Part shown: positions 25,458-34,459 of the stretch, piece after piece | How positions within the stretch are numbered: the stretch's first letter is position 1 | Layout of the letters: every line of letters begins with the position of its first letter | Source: Bog-159 sp963756605 | GTDB lineage: Bacteria > Acidobacteriota > Terriglobia > Bryobacterales > Bryobacteraceae | Length of the DNA: 64,000 bases | Direction of reading: 5' to 3' | NCBI GenBank assembly: GCA_963756605.1 | Contig: CAVWOT010000023.1 | Span: 11,489 to 75,488 of the forward strand | The notes under the pieces: generated by a model | The model's input: the letters and a program-made list of their open reading frames with translations, nothing else | What the model was told of the DNA's origin: nothing | Databases searched by the model: none | Program-made: the position numbers and the translations under genes

Positions 25458-27059
25458 TTACCTACCGCCCTGTCCCGGCGCGTCCTTCAACTCCTCCGAT
25501 TCGCGCAGCAGCTTCTTGCCCTCCTCGGCGCGCCCGGATTGGATCAGCGTGCGGCCCAACAGGTAATGCGCCGAGGAGTTGCGCGGGTCCAATTGCAAAG
25601 CGCGCCGCAGCATGCGTTCGGCTTCCGGCAAGTCGCCTTTCTTCAGATAGGTCTTGCCTAAGACGATGTATGGTCCGCTGTAAGTGGGATCGAGCCACAC
25701 GGCACGCTGCAATGGCGGAACGGCATGTTCCCAATCTTCGCGGCGCGTGTAGGCATCGCCCAGGCGGTAGTAGGCCATCGCAAATCCGGGGTTGACCGCG
25801 ATTTCGCTATTGAGCTCGTCCACGGCGCGATCGATTTGGGCGCGGTAGATAGCGATTTCACCCAGCATATAATGCGCTTCCGGAAGCTTCGGCTCAAGTG
25901 CCACAGCGGCTTCTAACTCGGCTTGGGCATCGTCTTCGAATTCGAGACGCATCAGCAACCGTGTGGTGACTGAGCGGGCCGCGCCGGATCCGGCCGGGAC
26001 CGCGTACAGGTCGGCAAACGCCCCGCGCGCTTTTGCGATTTGGCGAGTTTGCAGATAACTATTCCCGAGCACGAAGAGCAGTTCGTTATTCCGCGCGCCC
26101 TGTCGGCGGGCCTTCTCAAGCCAGGGAATAGCCTCCGGGACGCGCCCCGCCAGGTATTCACTGCGCCCAATCATCTGCAGAGTCTCGCGATACCGCGGAG
26201 TGTTCTCCGGTATGGCGGGCAGGGCTTGCTGTAAGGTTTTGGCCGCCTGTACGTAATCGTGGCTGCGGTAGCTGGCCAGGCCGCGAACGTATGGGGGTTC
26301 GGGAGCCGGGGCTTGGGGGCTTCGGGCCGGAACGGGGCTACCGGGCGCCGGCGACTGTGGGGCGGCGGCTGTGGGACGTGAGGGTGCGGAAGCTTGATCC
26401 AGGAGGGCACGGATCTCGTGGTCTTGCGGGTCCATCTGCAACGCATGACGCAGGGCGCCCGTTGCGTCATCCAAGTCGCCCCGCTTCAGATAGGCTTTAC
26501 CGATCAGCGCGTATGGGCCGCTATGGTTGGGATTCAACCAGATGGAGAGTTCCAGCGTCGAGACGGCGGCATCCCACGCGCCGCGCTGCACGTACGCCGC
26601 GCCGAGCCTGTAGTAGGCCATGAAGAAGCTCGGATTGCATGCGATCTCCTGCTGAAATTCGGCGACCGCCTGGCGCACGTCGCCCGCGGACAAGGCTGCC
26701 TCGCCCAGCACGAAGTGCGCCTGCGGGATGTGTGGGTCGATCTCGAGCGCGCGGCCGGCCTGCTTCACGGCGGCCGCGGTCATCTGCGCGCGCAGCATCA
26801 TCCCGGCAGTTAACAGGTGCGCGGCCGCGGATTCGGGCTCGACTTGAAAGAGCGCCGCGAAGGTCTCGACAGCCTTCTCATCCTGATGTGTCTCGAGGCA
26901 GGCAATTCCTAGCATGTACCGCGCCGCCAGCGCCTGCGGACCACCGGCCGCGGCCTTTTCAAACCATGGGATGGCCTCCGCGAACCGATGCTGGCTGTAC
27001 GCCTGCATGCCCGCCTGGTAAGCCCCGGCCTGAAGGAACAAGAGCAGCAGAGGTGCCAT
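25458..27059 (-). CDS. secreted/periplasmic TPR protein
   Basis: 533 residues from ATG 27059, with a short hydrophobic leader (MAPLLLLFLQAG) followed by about ten TPR units in two blocks separated by a Pro/Ala-rich linker (~270-310). Typical repeats are YRLGAAYVQRGAWDAAVSTL, ALIGKAYLKRGDLDDATGAL and YRLGDAYTRREDWEHAVPPL. The two blocks are similar to each other, suggesting internal duplication. TPRs mediate protein-protein contacts. It is the last gene of the multiheme-cytochrome operon (13-base gap), so it may act as scaffold for the cytochromes. Confidence 0.85.
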   Translation of the reverse strand: MAPLLLLFLQAGAYQAGMQAYSQHRFAEAIPWFEKAAAGGPQALAARYMLGIACLETHQDEKAVETFAALFQVEPESAAAHLLTAGMMLRAQMTAAAVKQAGRALEIDPHIPQAHFVLGEAALSAGDVRQAVAEFQQEIACNPSFFMAYYRLGAAYVQRGAWDAAVSTLELSIWLNPNHSGPYALIGKAYLKRGDLDDATGALRHALQMDPQDHEIRALLDQASAPSRPTAAAPQSPAPGSPVPARSPQAPAPEPPYVRGLASYRSHDYVQAAKTLQQALPAIPENTPRYRETLQMIGRSEYLAGRVPEAIPWLEKARRQGARNNELLFVLGNSYLQTRQIAKARGAFADLYAVPAGSGAARSVTTRLLMRLEFEDDAQAELEAAVALEPKLPEAHYMLGEIAIYRAQIDRAVDELNSEIAVNPGFAMAYYRLGDAYTRREDWEHAVPPLQRAVWLDPTYSGPYIVLGKTYLKKGDLPEAERMLRRALQLDPRNSSAHYLLGRTLIQSGRAEEGKKLLRESEELKDAPGQGGR

Positions 27060-27072
27060 GGTCAGCGCTCCA

Positions 27073-28620
27073 TTATCGCAACCCCGCCGAGCGCAGCTCG
27101 ATATTCTGCGGCATGAAGCGCAGGTATTCCTGGATAACGATCCGGCTGGTTGCTTCGCGGCCCGCTTTGCCGTAGATCTGGGCCAGCTCCAGGTAGGCAT
27201 CGGGGCGGGATGGATCGAGTGCAATGCTTCGCCGCAGTTCCTTGATGGCGTCCTCCATCTTGCCGGCACGTTCGAGCGCCGTGCCGATACAGTATACGTA
27301 TCTCGCGTTCGACGGTTCCTGCGCCGAAGCGCGCTGGTACATCCGTATGGCCAAATCCGTGTGGCCTTGCGACAACAGGACGGATGCCAGGTCGGCCTCC
27401 ACGATGGGATCCTGCCGGTGCTCCGGCGGCAATTGTGAAAGGATCTGATACGACCGCAGCAAATCGGAGTTAGAGTGCTTGTTGGCCGCTTGATCGAAAT
27501 AGGCCAAGCCGAGATCGCGCTGGATCAGCGCGCCGTCCGGTTCGCGCCACGCCTTCAACTCCAGATCGCCGCCCGTCTCTTCGGGCTGCGCACGCGGTAT
27601 GCGCGGGATACTGTGATCGGTGACCGCGGAATGTGCCACGTTGGTCGGTCGAAGCCGGGGCATGTGACAGCTTGCGCATTCCGCGGCGGCCGGATGGCGG
27701 CGCGCCGTAAAGAGATCGCTATGGCAGGAGAGGCAAACCTTTCGCACGGCCGCTTCGCGGTTAGGCGCGTCGTCATGTGGATTGTGGCAAGTGCCGCACC
27801 ACAAGCGTCCGCCGCTCTGCCGGGCACACTGGCTGCGGGCCAGCAACTCGCTCTGGCTGACCGCCCGTAGCGTGCCATCCGGGGCAGTCCGCAGGTATGC
27901 GACAAAAACGCTCTCGGATGCCTGGCCCGCTTGTAAGTCCCACCAGTCACGGCCGGGATTGAGTATTCTGACTTCCCCTTCCAGGTGGCATTGCTCACAT
28001 ACGCTATCCCGGTTTTTTGCCGCTAACCTGGCCGGATTGACAATCGAGCCCGCGACAGGACTCTTGAGGTGCGCGGCGGGCGAGCCATGGCACCGTTCGC
28101 AAGAGATCGGAGTGAAGGCGGGATCTTCGAACTGGTTCGTAGTCCCGGCAACGAAATTCACCGTGCCGGTATGACAGAAGAGACATCCGCTGGATATCTG
28201 GTGCGTAAAATCGAGGTTCGATTCCGTCTCGTAACCCGGCGTCAGGTCCCAGCTTTTGGTTTGTGTGTAGTAAGAAGCCGGCGACTGAAACAGGTACTTT
28301 CCCACACTAACCATGTAGCTGTATCCGACTATCCCCGCGCCCACCGAATATGCTGCGGGATACTCGGCGGCCACGCCGCGCCGCTCCAACTTATGCTCCA
28401 CCTGCGACCCGCGCGCGTGGATAGTGAGAGTGCTGCCGGAGAGCTTGTGCACGATGCGGCCTTCGGTAAAGACCGACGGCGGACCAACCGACCTGCCCAT
28501 CGGGGAGCGCTCGAACGACGCGGTTTCGGATGGGTGGCAGCGCGCGCAGGGTTGCCCGGCGCGGCTGGCCGGGAGACCGCTCAAAAACAAAAATGAAACA
28601 ACCAACCAAGACGCCATCAT
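27073..28620 (-). CDS. heptaheme cytochrome c with C-terminal TPR domain
   Basis: 515 residues with signal peptide (WLVVSFLFLSGLPASRAG). Seven CxxCH haem-attachment motifs are visible: CARCH, CLFCH, CERCH, CEQCH, CGTCH, CLSCH, CASCH, spread over residues ~24-330 in the manner of octaheme-type/NrfB-like Acidobacteria cytochromes. Residues ~365-500 contain TPR helices (YFDQAANKHSNSDLLRSYQI, AIRMYQRASAQEPSNARYVY). Periplasmic electron-transfer role inferred. Directly downstream of the cytochrome-parvulin gene (5-base gap). Confidence 0.88.
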   Translation of the reverse strand: MMASWLVVSFLFLSGLPASRAGQPCARCHPSETASFERSPMGRSVGPPSVFTEGRIVHKLSGSTLTIHARGSQVEHKLERRGVAAEYPAAYSVGAGIVGYSYMVSVGKYLFQSPASYYTQTKSWDLTPGYETESNLDFTHQISSGCLFCHTGTVNFVAGTTNQFEDPAFTPISCERCHGSPAAHLKSPVAGSIVNPARLAAKNRDSVCEQCHLEGEVRILNPGRDWWDLQAGQASESVFVAYLRTAPDGTLRAVSQSELLARSQCARQSGGRLWCGTCHNPHDDAPNREAAVRKVCLSCHSDLFTARRHPAAAECASCHMPRLRPTNVAHSAVTDHSIPRIPRAQPEETGGDLELKAWREPDGALIQRDLGLAYFDQAANKHSNSDLLRSYQILSQLPPEHRQDPIVEADLASVLLSQGHTDLAIRMYQRASAQEPSNARYVYCIGTALERAGKMEDAIKELRRSIALDPSRPDAYLELAQIYGKAGREATSRIVIQEYLRFMPQNIELRSAGLR

Positions 28621-28625
28621 CAGCC

Positions 28626-30524
28626 TTACCGAGCGCCCACGTTCGGGTCGATCTTGGTGGCCAGAGCCATTTCCGCCGCCCCCTCGGCTGTCTTGTTGTC
28701 CTGTTCCAATGCTACTCCCAGGCTGTAATGAAGAGAGGCGAATAGAGGGTTCACATCGATCCCCTTGCGATAGATCTTAATCGCGTCTTCGTACTGCCCT
28801 TTGCCATACAGCGCGGCGCCCCAGTTCAGATAGGCCAAAACATAGTCACCATCGATTTCGATGGTGCGCTGGTACTCGGCAATTTCTTCCGCCTTGCCCA
28901 GCGCCCCATACGCGAGTGCCAGGTTAAAATGGGCGCCGGCATCCCGCGGATAGAGCCGCGTGGCAATGGTCAGAATTCCGGCACTCACGCTCGGATTGCC
29001 GTTTTGCCCATACATTGCTCCGAGCCAGGTCAGCGCGCGCAGAAGATGGGGATAGATCTTCAACGCCTCGAGCATTTCGTTCATGGACTCCTGCTGCTTG
29101 CCTTGCTTGCGCAGGTCCATGGCGTGGTTGAATACGACTTCGGCATCCTCGCGGAAATTGCGCGGCATGCGCTGGAGCGTGATGTACTTGCCTTTTGCTT
29201 CGACGACAGCGGAGATCTCTCCGGGCTGCAGCTTCAGCGCGGCCGAGGACCACGCCGGATCGAGCTGGCTGCCGTTAAGGTCCCCCATATAGCCGCCGTT
29301 GACTGCGGTGCCCTGGTCGATCGAATTGGCCCGGGCGAGTTCGAAGAACGATCCTCCCGATAGAAGCTGCTCCCGGATGGCTGCGGCCTTTTCCCGGTCG
29401 TCCAAAACAATCGTGCGTAGATAGAGATGCTTGGGCGTAACCGTGGTTCGCCATGCCGGATTATACGCCGCCGCCTTGGTCTCCTGGCCGGGTTGTACGC
29501 GAATCCAGTGTTCCGCTATGACAAACGCGCCGCGGGTCTCGCTGACCATATGGCATTCGACGCAGCCTGTGCGCCGATTCACCGGGCACAAACCCGCATG
29601 CTTAGTTACCGTGGCGTTATGGCACCCGAGACACGTTTTTTCGGCCCTCGAGACCAGCACCGGACGGGGCGCATCCTGGTGCGGGTCGTGACAGTTCGTG
29701 CACGTGATCTGGCCCGCACTCTGACGCCAGCACTCGCTGTTTTTCAACGCCGTCACCTGATCGGAAATCAGCGTATCGTCCGGCATGGGGTCTTCGACCA
29801 CACTGGAGCCGGCATGACATTGCGAGCAGGGTCGAAACCTCTCCGCAACGGGCAGCTTGTCCAGGTTCGAAATACGGAGGTCGCGCGCGTGGGCGCCGAC
29901 CGCGGCTAAATGGGGTTGGCCGGGGCCGTGGCAGTTCTCGCAACTTACACCCGTCTCGACGCGCGTGCCGTAAGTGCGCGGCGCGCCGTGGCAGGAAAGA
30001 CATCTCAGTTCCAGATACGGAGTCAATACCCGGCCCAGGGCGGTTTCGTAAGTGGAGGGTTTCTCTTCTGGAAAACCGAGCGACAGCGCCAGCTGGCCGC
30101 GCTCCGCATAGTGGAAGTACCGGGCTTCGAGCAGACGTGCGCGCGGCAGAGGCAAGCCATCCAGAGAGGGAACGCGGAACAGAAAACTGATTCCATGGCG
30201 GTGGCCGCCGACCATGCTTTCCACCGGAAAATCGAGCACCGGCTGCCCCGGCATCTGCACCCGATACTGGAGGCTCTGGCCGGTTCTCTGCAGCTCGTAT
30301 TTGATCTCGGGCGCCGGCCCTTCGGCGTGGGTCAGGAAGTAATTCGCGGGGAACTGCTGGTTAATAGCCACGCCCTGCCAGGTGCGCGCCATATTTGTGC
30401 GCAGGTGCGTCAGCGCGATGCTCTTGTGGCAGCCGGCGCATGCGTCGCGGCCCACATAGCCGCTTCCGCCGGCGCTCGCCAGCGAGGCGATCGCCAGCAG
30501 GCCGGCCAGACGTGCGCAACTCAT
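28626..30524 (-). CDS. heptaheme cytochrome c - parvulin (PpiC) - TPR fusion
   Basis: 632 residues with signal peptide (ARLAGLLAIASLASAGG). The first ~340 residues carry seven CxxCH motifs (CAGCH, CLSCH, CENCH, CSQCH, CTNCH, CLGCH, CVECH). Residues ~365-460 match a parvulin peptidyl-prolyl isomerase domain (KAAAIREQLLSGGSFFELA, NGGYMGDLNGSQLDPAW, LQPGEISAVVEAKGKYITL). The rest is TPR (NLALAYGALGKAEEIAEYQR, NWGAALYGKGQYEDAIKIYR). A foldase domain inside a cytochrome is unusual; it might assist maturation of partner periplasmic proteins. A GTG at 30527 immediately precedes the ATG. Confidence 0.88.
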   Translation of the reverse strand: MSCARLAGLLAIASLASAGGSGYVGRDACAGCHKSIALTHLRTNMARTWQGVAINQQFPANYFLTHAEGPAPEIKYELQRTGQSLQYRVQMPGQPVLDFPVESMVGGHRHGISFLFRVPSLDGLPLPRARLLEARYFHYAERGQLALSLGFPEEKPSTYETALGRVLTPYLELRCLSCHGAPRTYGTRVETGVSCENCHGPGQPHLAAVGAHARDLRISNLDKLPVAERFRPCSQCHAGSSVVEDPMPDDTLISDQVTALKNSECWRQSAGQITCTNCHDPHQDAPRPVLVSRAEKTCLGCHNATVTKHAGLCPVNRRTGCVECHMVSETRGAFVIAEHWIRVQPGQETKAAAYNPAWRTTVTPKHLYLRTIVLDDREKAAAIREQLLSGGSFFELARANSIDQGTAVNGGYMGDLNGSQLDPAWSSAALKLQPGEISAVVEAKGKYITLQRMPRNFREDAEVVFNHAMDLRKQGKQQESMNEMLEALKIYPHLLRALTWLGAMYGQNGNPSVSAGILTIATRLYPRDAGAHFNLALAYGALGKAEEIAEYQRTIEIDGDYVLAYLNWGAALYGKGQYEDAIKIYRKGIDVNPLFASLHYSLGVALEQDNKTAEGAAEMALATKIDPNVGAR

Positions 30525-30600
30525 CACAACGCCTTGCCCGCCATGACGCTCACGATCCTATTTGCCTTCACCCCTCAATTCTAACCACCATCGGCGGCAT

Positions 30601-30634
30601 AAAAAAGACCCGCAGAGCGTTAGCCCCGCGGGTC
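30601..30634 (-). terminator. rho-independent terminator downstream of the Oar-like gene
   Basis: On the minus strand GACCCGC and GCGGGTC form a 7-bp GC stem around a 14-base loop, followed by TTTTTT, 45 bases after the stop codon of the gene at 30679. Confidence 0.75.
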
Positions 30635-30678
30635 CTTTGCAGAGACATTTACCGGTGTGCGCCGCTCGCCGGAATCGG

Positions 30679-33600
30679 TTAAAACTTCAGGTTGCCCGAG
30701 AACTGCAGCGTGCGCATGCCGACGCCGTTGTTGCCGCCGAAAGCAATGCCTGTGATCTGGCCGGCTTGCGGACTCGTAACGTCGCTATTGAAGCCGCCGA
30801 GATTGGTGTGGTTGAAGAAGTTCCGGGAATCCATGCGGAGGCCGAATGAAACGCGCTCCGTGATGTGGAACAGCTTCTGCGCCGAAAAGTCGAAGTTGAT
30901 GAAGTGCGGACCGATCAGCGTATCGATAGGGTAATTACCAAAGGTATTGCTCGCCGGGTACATATATGGGCCGGACGTACACACCAGGTCGGGACAGCCT
31001 TCGATCCATTGGCTGCGGTTCTGCGTCGATGGGTACACGGCTCCGCTTCCCATATCGGGGCGGTTGTTGGGTCCGGCGCCCGGCTTTACCACCCCCGCGG
31101 CCGCACCGTAGTTGTCTATAGTGGGCGACTCGGGAATGCCGCTGTAAAACGTCGTGATCGCGCTGATGGTCCACCCTCCTAAGGCGAGATCCACTCCCTT
31201 GTTCGCCGTAGAACCGAATTGCCTGCCGTGGCCAAACGGAATATCGTAGTTTTGCGCGATGGTTACCTGGTTGTGCGGCAGCAGGCTGCTATCACCATAG
31301 CCCCCCGCCCCATTCTGCGGACCATAGATGAAGTAGTAATTGGTATCGTAGGGCCCATCCCAAGTCTTAAGTCTCTGGTAAGTGTAGTTACCCTGCACCG
31401 TCCAACCGCTCAAGGCTCTTATAGTGAGGGTAGACTGGAAGGAGTCATACTGTTGATTAGTGCAGTTACAGTAATACCCCAATCCCTGGGTCCATCCATA
31501 CAGCGCGTAGTACGGCTGTGTAGCCGTTTGCGTGGTCGGATTCCATTCGGCTTCGTTCGGGTTAATCGTGTTGCTGGTGCCTATCCAGCCATGGCGCGTG
31601 GAATTGCCCACGTAGCCGCCTGTAACGGCGATCTTATTCGTGAGCTGCCGCTGGACTGTGCCGTTGTATTGATATACCACCGGCATGGTGAAGACGTCCG
31701 GCCGGAACTTCGGGCTGATCCCGTTCGGCAGCGGGAAAGTGCCGTTCGATCCAACGGTGATGGCCGCGGGAGACGACGGCCCCTGCGAGAGACTAAACAC
31801 CGAGGCGAACGGTTGCGTAGACAAGTTGTTGATCTGCTGATAGTCCAGCACCGGCGGGTTCTGCGTTACGTTGTGCCCAAACGTCGAGCCGAAAGTTCCG
31901 AGGTTGTAAGACCAGCCATAACCTGCGCGCACAACGGTCTTTTTGTCCACCTGGTAAGCCAGGCCGACCCGCGGCGCAAATTCATGCCAGTTCATGTTCT
32001 GAATGCCGTGCGAGGAAACCCCGCCCACCCCGAAAACATACATCAGGCCATTCTGCAAATCGAGCGTGGCGCCGTTCCCCGCGGCGTTCACGGTTTCGGG
32101 AAACACCATCTCCCAACGTACGCCCAGCGAGGCGGTTAGCTTAGGCGTTACGCGCCATTGATCCTGTCCGTAATAGAAGAAGCGCTTCTGGCGCTCCTGG
32201 GCGTTGGTGCTGGAGCTGACGTAGCGGTCGAAGCTGGACGTGTCTCCGAGCAGGAAGGTGGCCAGTCCCATGCCGTCGATCGGGCTTGCGCCGACTGACG
32301 TGACATCACCTGTGTTGTTGCCGTTGAAGTACAATTCGCCGGCCCGGTGGCTGTCGCTGGGCACCCGCAGGTTCTCGGCATAGCGCAGATCCACGCCGAA
32401 CTTAAAGCTATGGTTGCCGCGGATCTTAGTGACGTTATCGACAAACTGAATCTGCCGCTCGCTCTGCGTTAACGGGCAGTTGCACTGGTTCACGCCCAAG
32501 CCATATCCCAGTTTGTCGTCGCCCACGCCGCTATCCTGAATGTCGAAGTACGGCATGCCGGAAGTGTAGGTTTTATCCAGGTTCAACCCCGGAATGCCCG
32601 CTTGCGTGGCCGGGTCCGTGCCAAAGCCGTTAGGCACATCCGTAACGTGATACCGCATGTAGCCCAGCCGGAATTCGTTCACCACGGTCGGACTGATCGT
32701 GTACGTCCAACCTGCCGCCAGACTCTGGTTCAGCGCGCTCGAGTCGCCCGCGTAGTTGCCGAAATTGGGGCCGCCGGCCTCCAGGCCGAACGCGCCCGGA
32801 GCCTGCTCGGTATAGGCTGCGTAGCTATAGCGGCCGAAGATGGAATTCTTCTGGTTCAGATAGTAATCCCACCGCGTATTCCAAAGGTTGCCCGTAATCG
32901 CGACGTCGCCGCTGGCATCGTAGTTGTTGGCATAGCTGATGCCGTTTGACGTCGTGTTGGGCAGCGGCCAATACGCCATGATCGCCAAAGCTTGCGGGCT
33001 CAACCGGGCTGTGGGGATAACATTATTCGGGAATGGCACGCGGCCCACACCCGTCGTTTGATTGCCGCTGGCGGGATCATAGATCTGATAGTTCGGGCTG
33101 GCCGCCAGCCAATCGCTCAAATTGCCGGTCCGATCCTGGGCGCTGGGTACCGATGTGTTCAGGGAGCCGCCAAGCGCCTGACGGTTCAATTGCGCATCGC
33201 CGAAGAAGAAGAGTTTGTCCTTGATTACACGGCCACCGATGGACCCGCCGAACTGGTTCTGCCGGTATACGGGGTTGCCGTTGGTAAAGGGGTTTCTGGC
33301 AAAATCCGTGAAGCCCGGAGTGTTTACCTGCAGAAACTCAAACGCATCGCCATGGAAATCGTTGGTGCCGGATTTGGTCGAATAGCTGGCGATTCCACCA
33401 CCCGTGTACGAGAATTCCGCATCGAAGTCCTGGTTGGCTTGCTTCACCTCGGCGACCGAGTCGAAGGTCGGGTTAATGACGATAATTCCCAAAATAGGAT
33501 CCTGGTTGGTGGTGCCATCCAACTCGTATCCCATGGCGTCGAAGACTTGGCCGTTTACGACCATCTGCACGCTTCCCTGCGGATTTTCGTCGGAGGCGTG

Positions 33601-34122
33601 CGCCCAGCCGAACGGCACCGTCCCTGGATTCAACAACTCGAAGGCCTGCAGGTTGCGGCCGACACTGGGAAGTTCCTCGATCTGGTGGGCGTCGAACGTT
33701 TGCGCCACGTCGGCGCGGTCGGACTGCAACAGCGGTGCCGCCGCCGTCACTTCCACTTCTTGGGAAACATTGCCGACCTGCATCGCCACATCGAAACGGG
33801 CAACGGCATCTACTTGCACCGTAATCGGGTTGGAGATAGCCTTCGTGAACCCCGGCGCCTCAATCGACACCTGGTACTGGCCAGGGATCAGCTGTCCTTT
33901 AGTGTAGTTGCCGGATTCATTCGTAGTCGTGTCGGACTGTGTGCCTTTAGCGGTATCCGTGATGACTACTTTGGCGCCGTTGACGGCGGCACCTGTGGGA
34001 TCGGTGACGGTCCCCACGATACTACCGAAAACCTGTTGCGCGCGTAATGTTCCATTGAGGCAGAACAAAAGTGCGAAAGAAAAACATAAGGCTAACGTAG
34101 CCAATTTACGCAGACTGAGCAT
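30679..34122 (-). CDS. Oar-like TonB-dependent outer-membrane protein with carboxypeptidase-regulatory domain
   Basis: 1147 residues from ATG 34122 (AGAGGGGGG upstream). A signal peptide (LATLALCFSFALLFCLNG) is followed by a carboxypeptidase-regulatory-like Ig domain (FGSIVGTVTDPTGAAVNGAK, YTKGQLIPGQYQVSIEAPGF), a plug-like region (IEELPSVGRNLQAFELLNPG) and a very long beta-barrel ending in NLKF, an aromatic C terminus as recognised by BAM. Such Oar-type proteins are expanded in Acidobacteria and are thought to import large substrates, often glycans; no partner SusD gene is present. A consensus-like promoter lies at 34227-34255. Confidence 0.9.
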   Translation of the reverse strand: MLSLRKLATLALCFSFALLFCLNGTLRAQQVFGSIVGTVTDPTGAAVNGAKVVITDTAKGTQSDTTTNESGNYTKGQLIPGQYQVSIEAPGFTKAISNPITVQVDAVARFDVAMQVGNVSQEVEVTAAAPLLQSDRADVAQTFDAHQIEELPSVGRNLQAFELLNPGTVPFGWAHASDENPQGSVQMVVNGQVFDAMGYELDGTTNQDPILGIIVINPTFDSVAEVKQANQDFDAEFSYTGGGIASYSTKSGTNDFHGDAFEFLQVNTPGFTDFARNPFTNGNPVYRQNQFGGSIGGRVIKDKLFFFGDAQLNRQALGGSLNTSVPSAQDRTGNLSDWLAASPNYQIYDPASGNQTTGVGRVPFPNNVIPTARLSPQALAIMAYWPLPNTTSNGISYANNYDASGDVAITGNLWNTRWDYYLNQKNSIFGRYSYAAYTEQAPGAFGLEAGGPNFGNYAGDSSALNQSLAAGWTYTISPTVVNEFRLGYMRYHVTDVPNGFGTDPATQAGIPGLNLDKTYTSGMPYFDIQDSGVGDDKLGYGLGVNQCNCPLTQSERQIQFVDNVTKIRGNHSFKFGVDLRYAENLRVPSDSHRAGELYFNGNNTGDVTSVGASPIDGMGLATFLLGDTSSFDRYVSSSTNAQERQKRFFYYGQDQWRVTPKLTASLGVRWEMVFPETVNAAGNGATLDLQNGLMYVFGVGGVSSHGIQNMNWHEFAPRVGLAYQVDKKTVVRAGYGWSYNLGTFGSTFGHNVTQNPPVLDYQQINNLSTQPFASVFSLSQGPSSPAAITVGSNGTFPLPNGISPKFRPDVFTMPVVYQYNGTVQRQLTNKIAVTGGYVGNSTRHGWIGTSNTINPNEAEWNPTTQTATQPYYALYGWTQGLGYYCNCTNQQYDSFQSTLTIRALSGWTVQGNYTYQRLKTWDGPYDTNYYFIYGPQNGAGGYGDSSLLPHNQVTIAQNYDIPFGHGRQFGSTANKGVDLALGGWTISAITTFYSGIPESPTIDNYGAAAGVVKPGAGPNNRPDMGSGAVYPSTQNRSQWIEGCPDLVCTSGPYMYPASNTFGNYPIDTLIGPHFINFDFSAQKLFHITERVSFGLRMDSRNFFNHTNLGGFNSDVTSPQAGQITGIAFGGNNGVGMRTLQFSGNLKF

Positions 34123-34226
34123 TTTCCCCCCTCTGAACAATCGCTGATCTTGAAAACGCAAAACTAACCCTCTGTTGACAGCCCGGCTGATGCATCCTCG
34201 GCACAGCAACAATAACGGTTGGGTAC

Positions 34227-34255
34227 ATAATAGATCCAGATTAGGCGCAGGGCAA
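34227..34255 (-). promoter_or_regulatory. putative sigma-70 promoter of the Oar-like gene
   Basis: On the minus strand TTGCCC (34255-34250) and TATTAT (34232-34227) are separated by exactly 17 bases, about 105 bases upstream of the start codon. The neighbouring stretch 34270-34350 holds several GTTAC/GTAAC repeats that could be operator half-sites. Confidence 0.45.
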
Positions 34256-34459
34256 GTGCTGAATGTGTTTGTTACGGTTAACTATTACAGATGCTTTTGT
34301 TGCATATATTTACATCGGCCGTAACATCACTGTTTAATCGTTACAGTGGACAAATTGCGCCGGTAACGTAGGTGGCGGAAGCCGCCAGCGAGATTATCCA
34401 AGCAGTCGGATATTGAACGCGGCCGACCCGGATGCCATAATGTGGCTACTGTATTTAAT

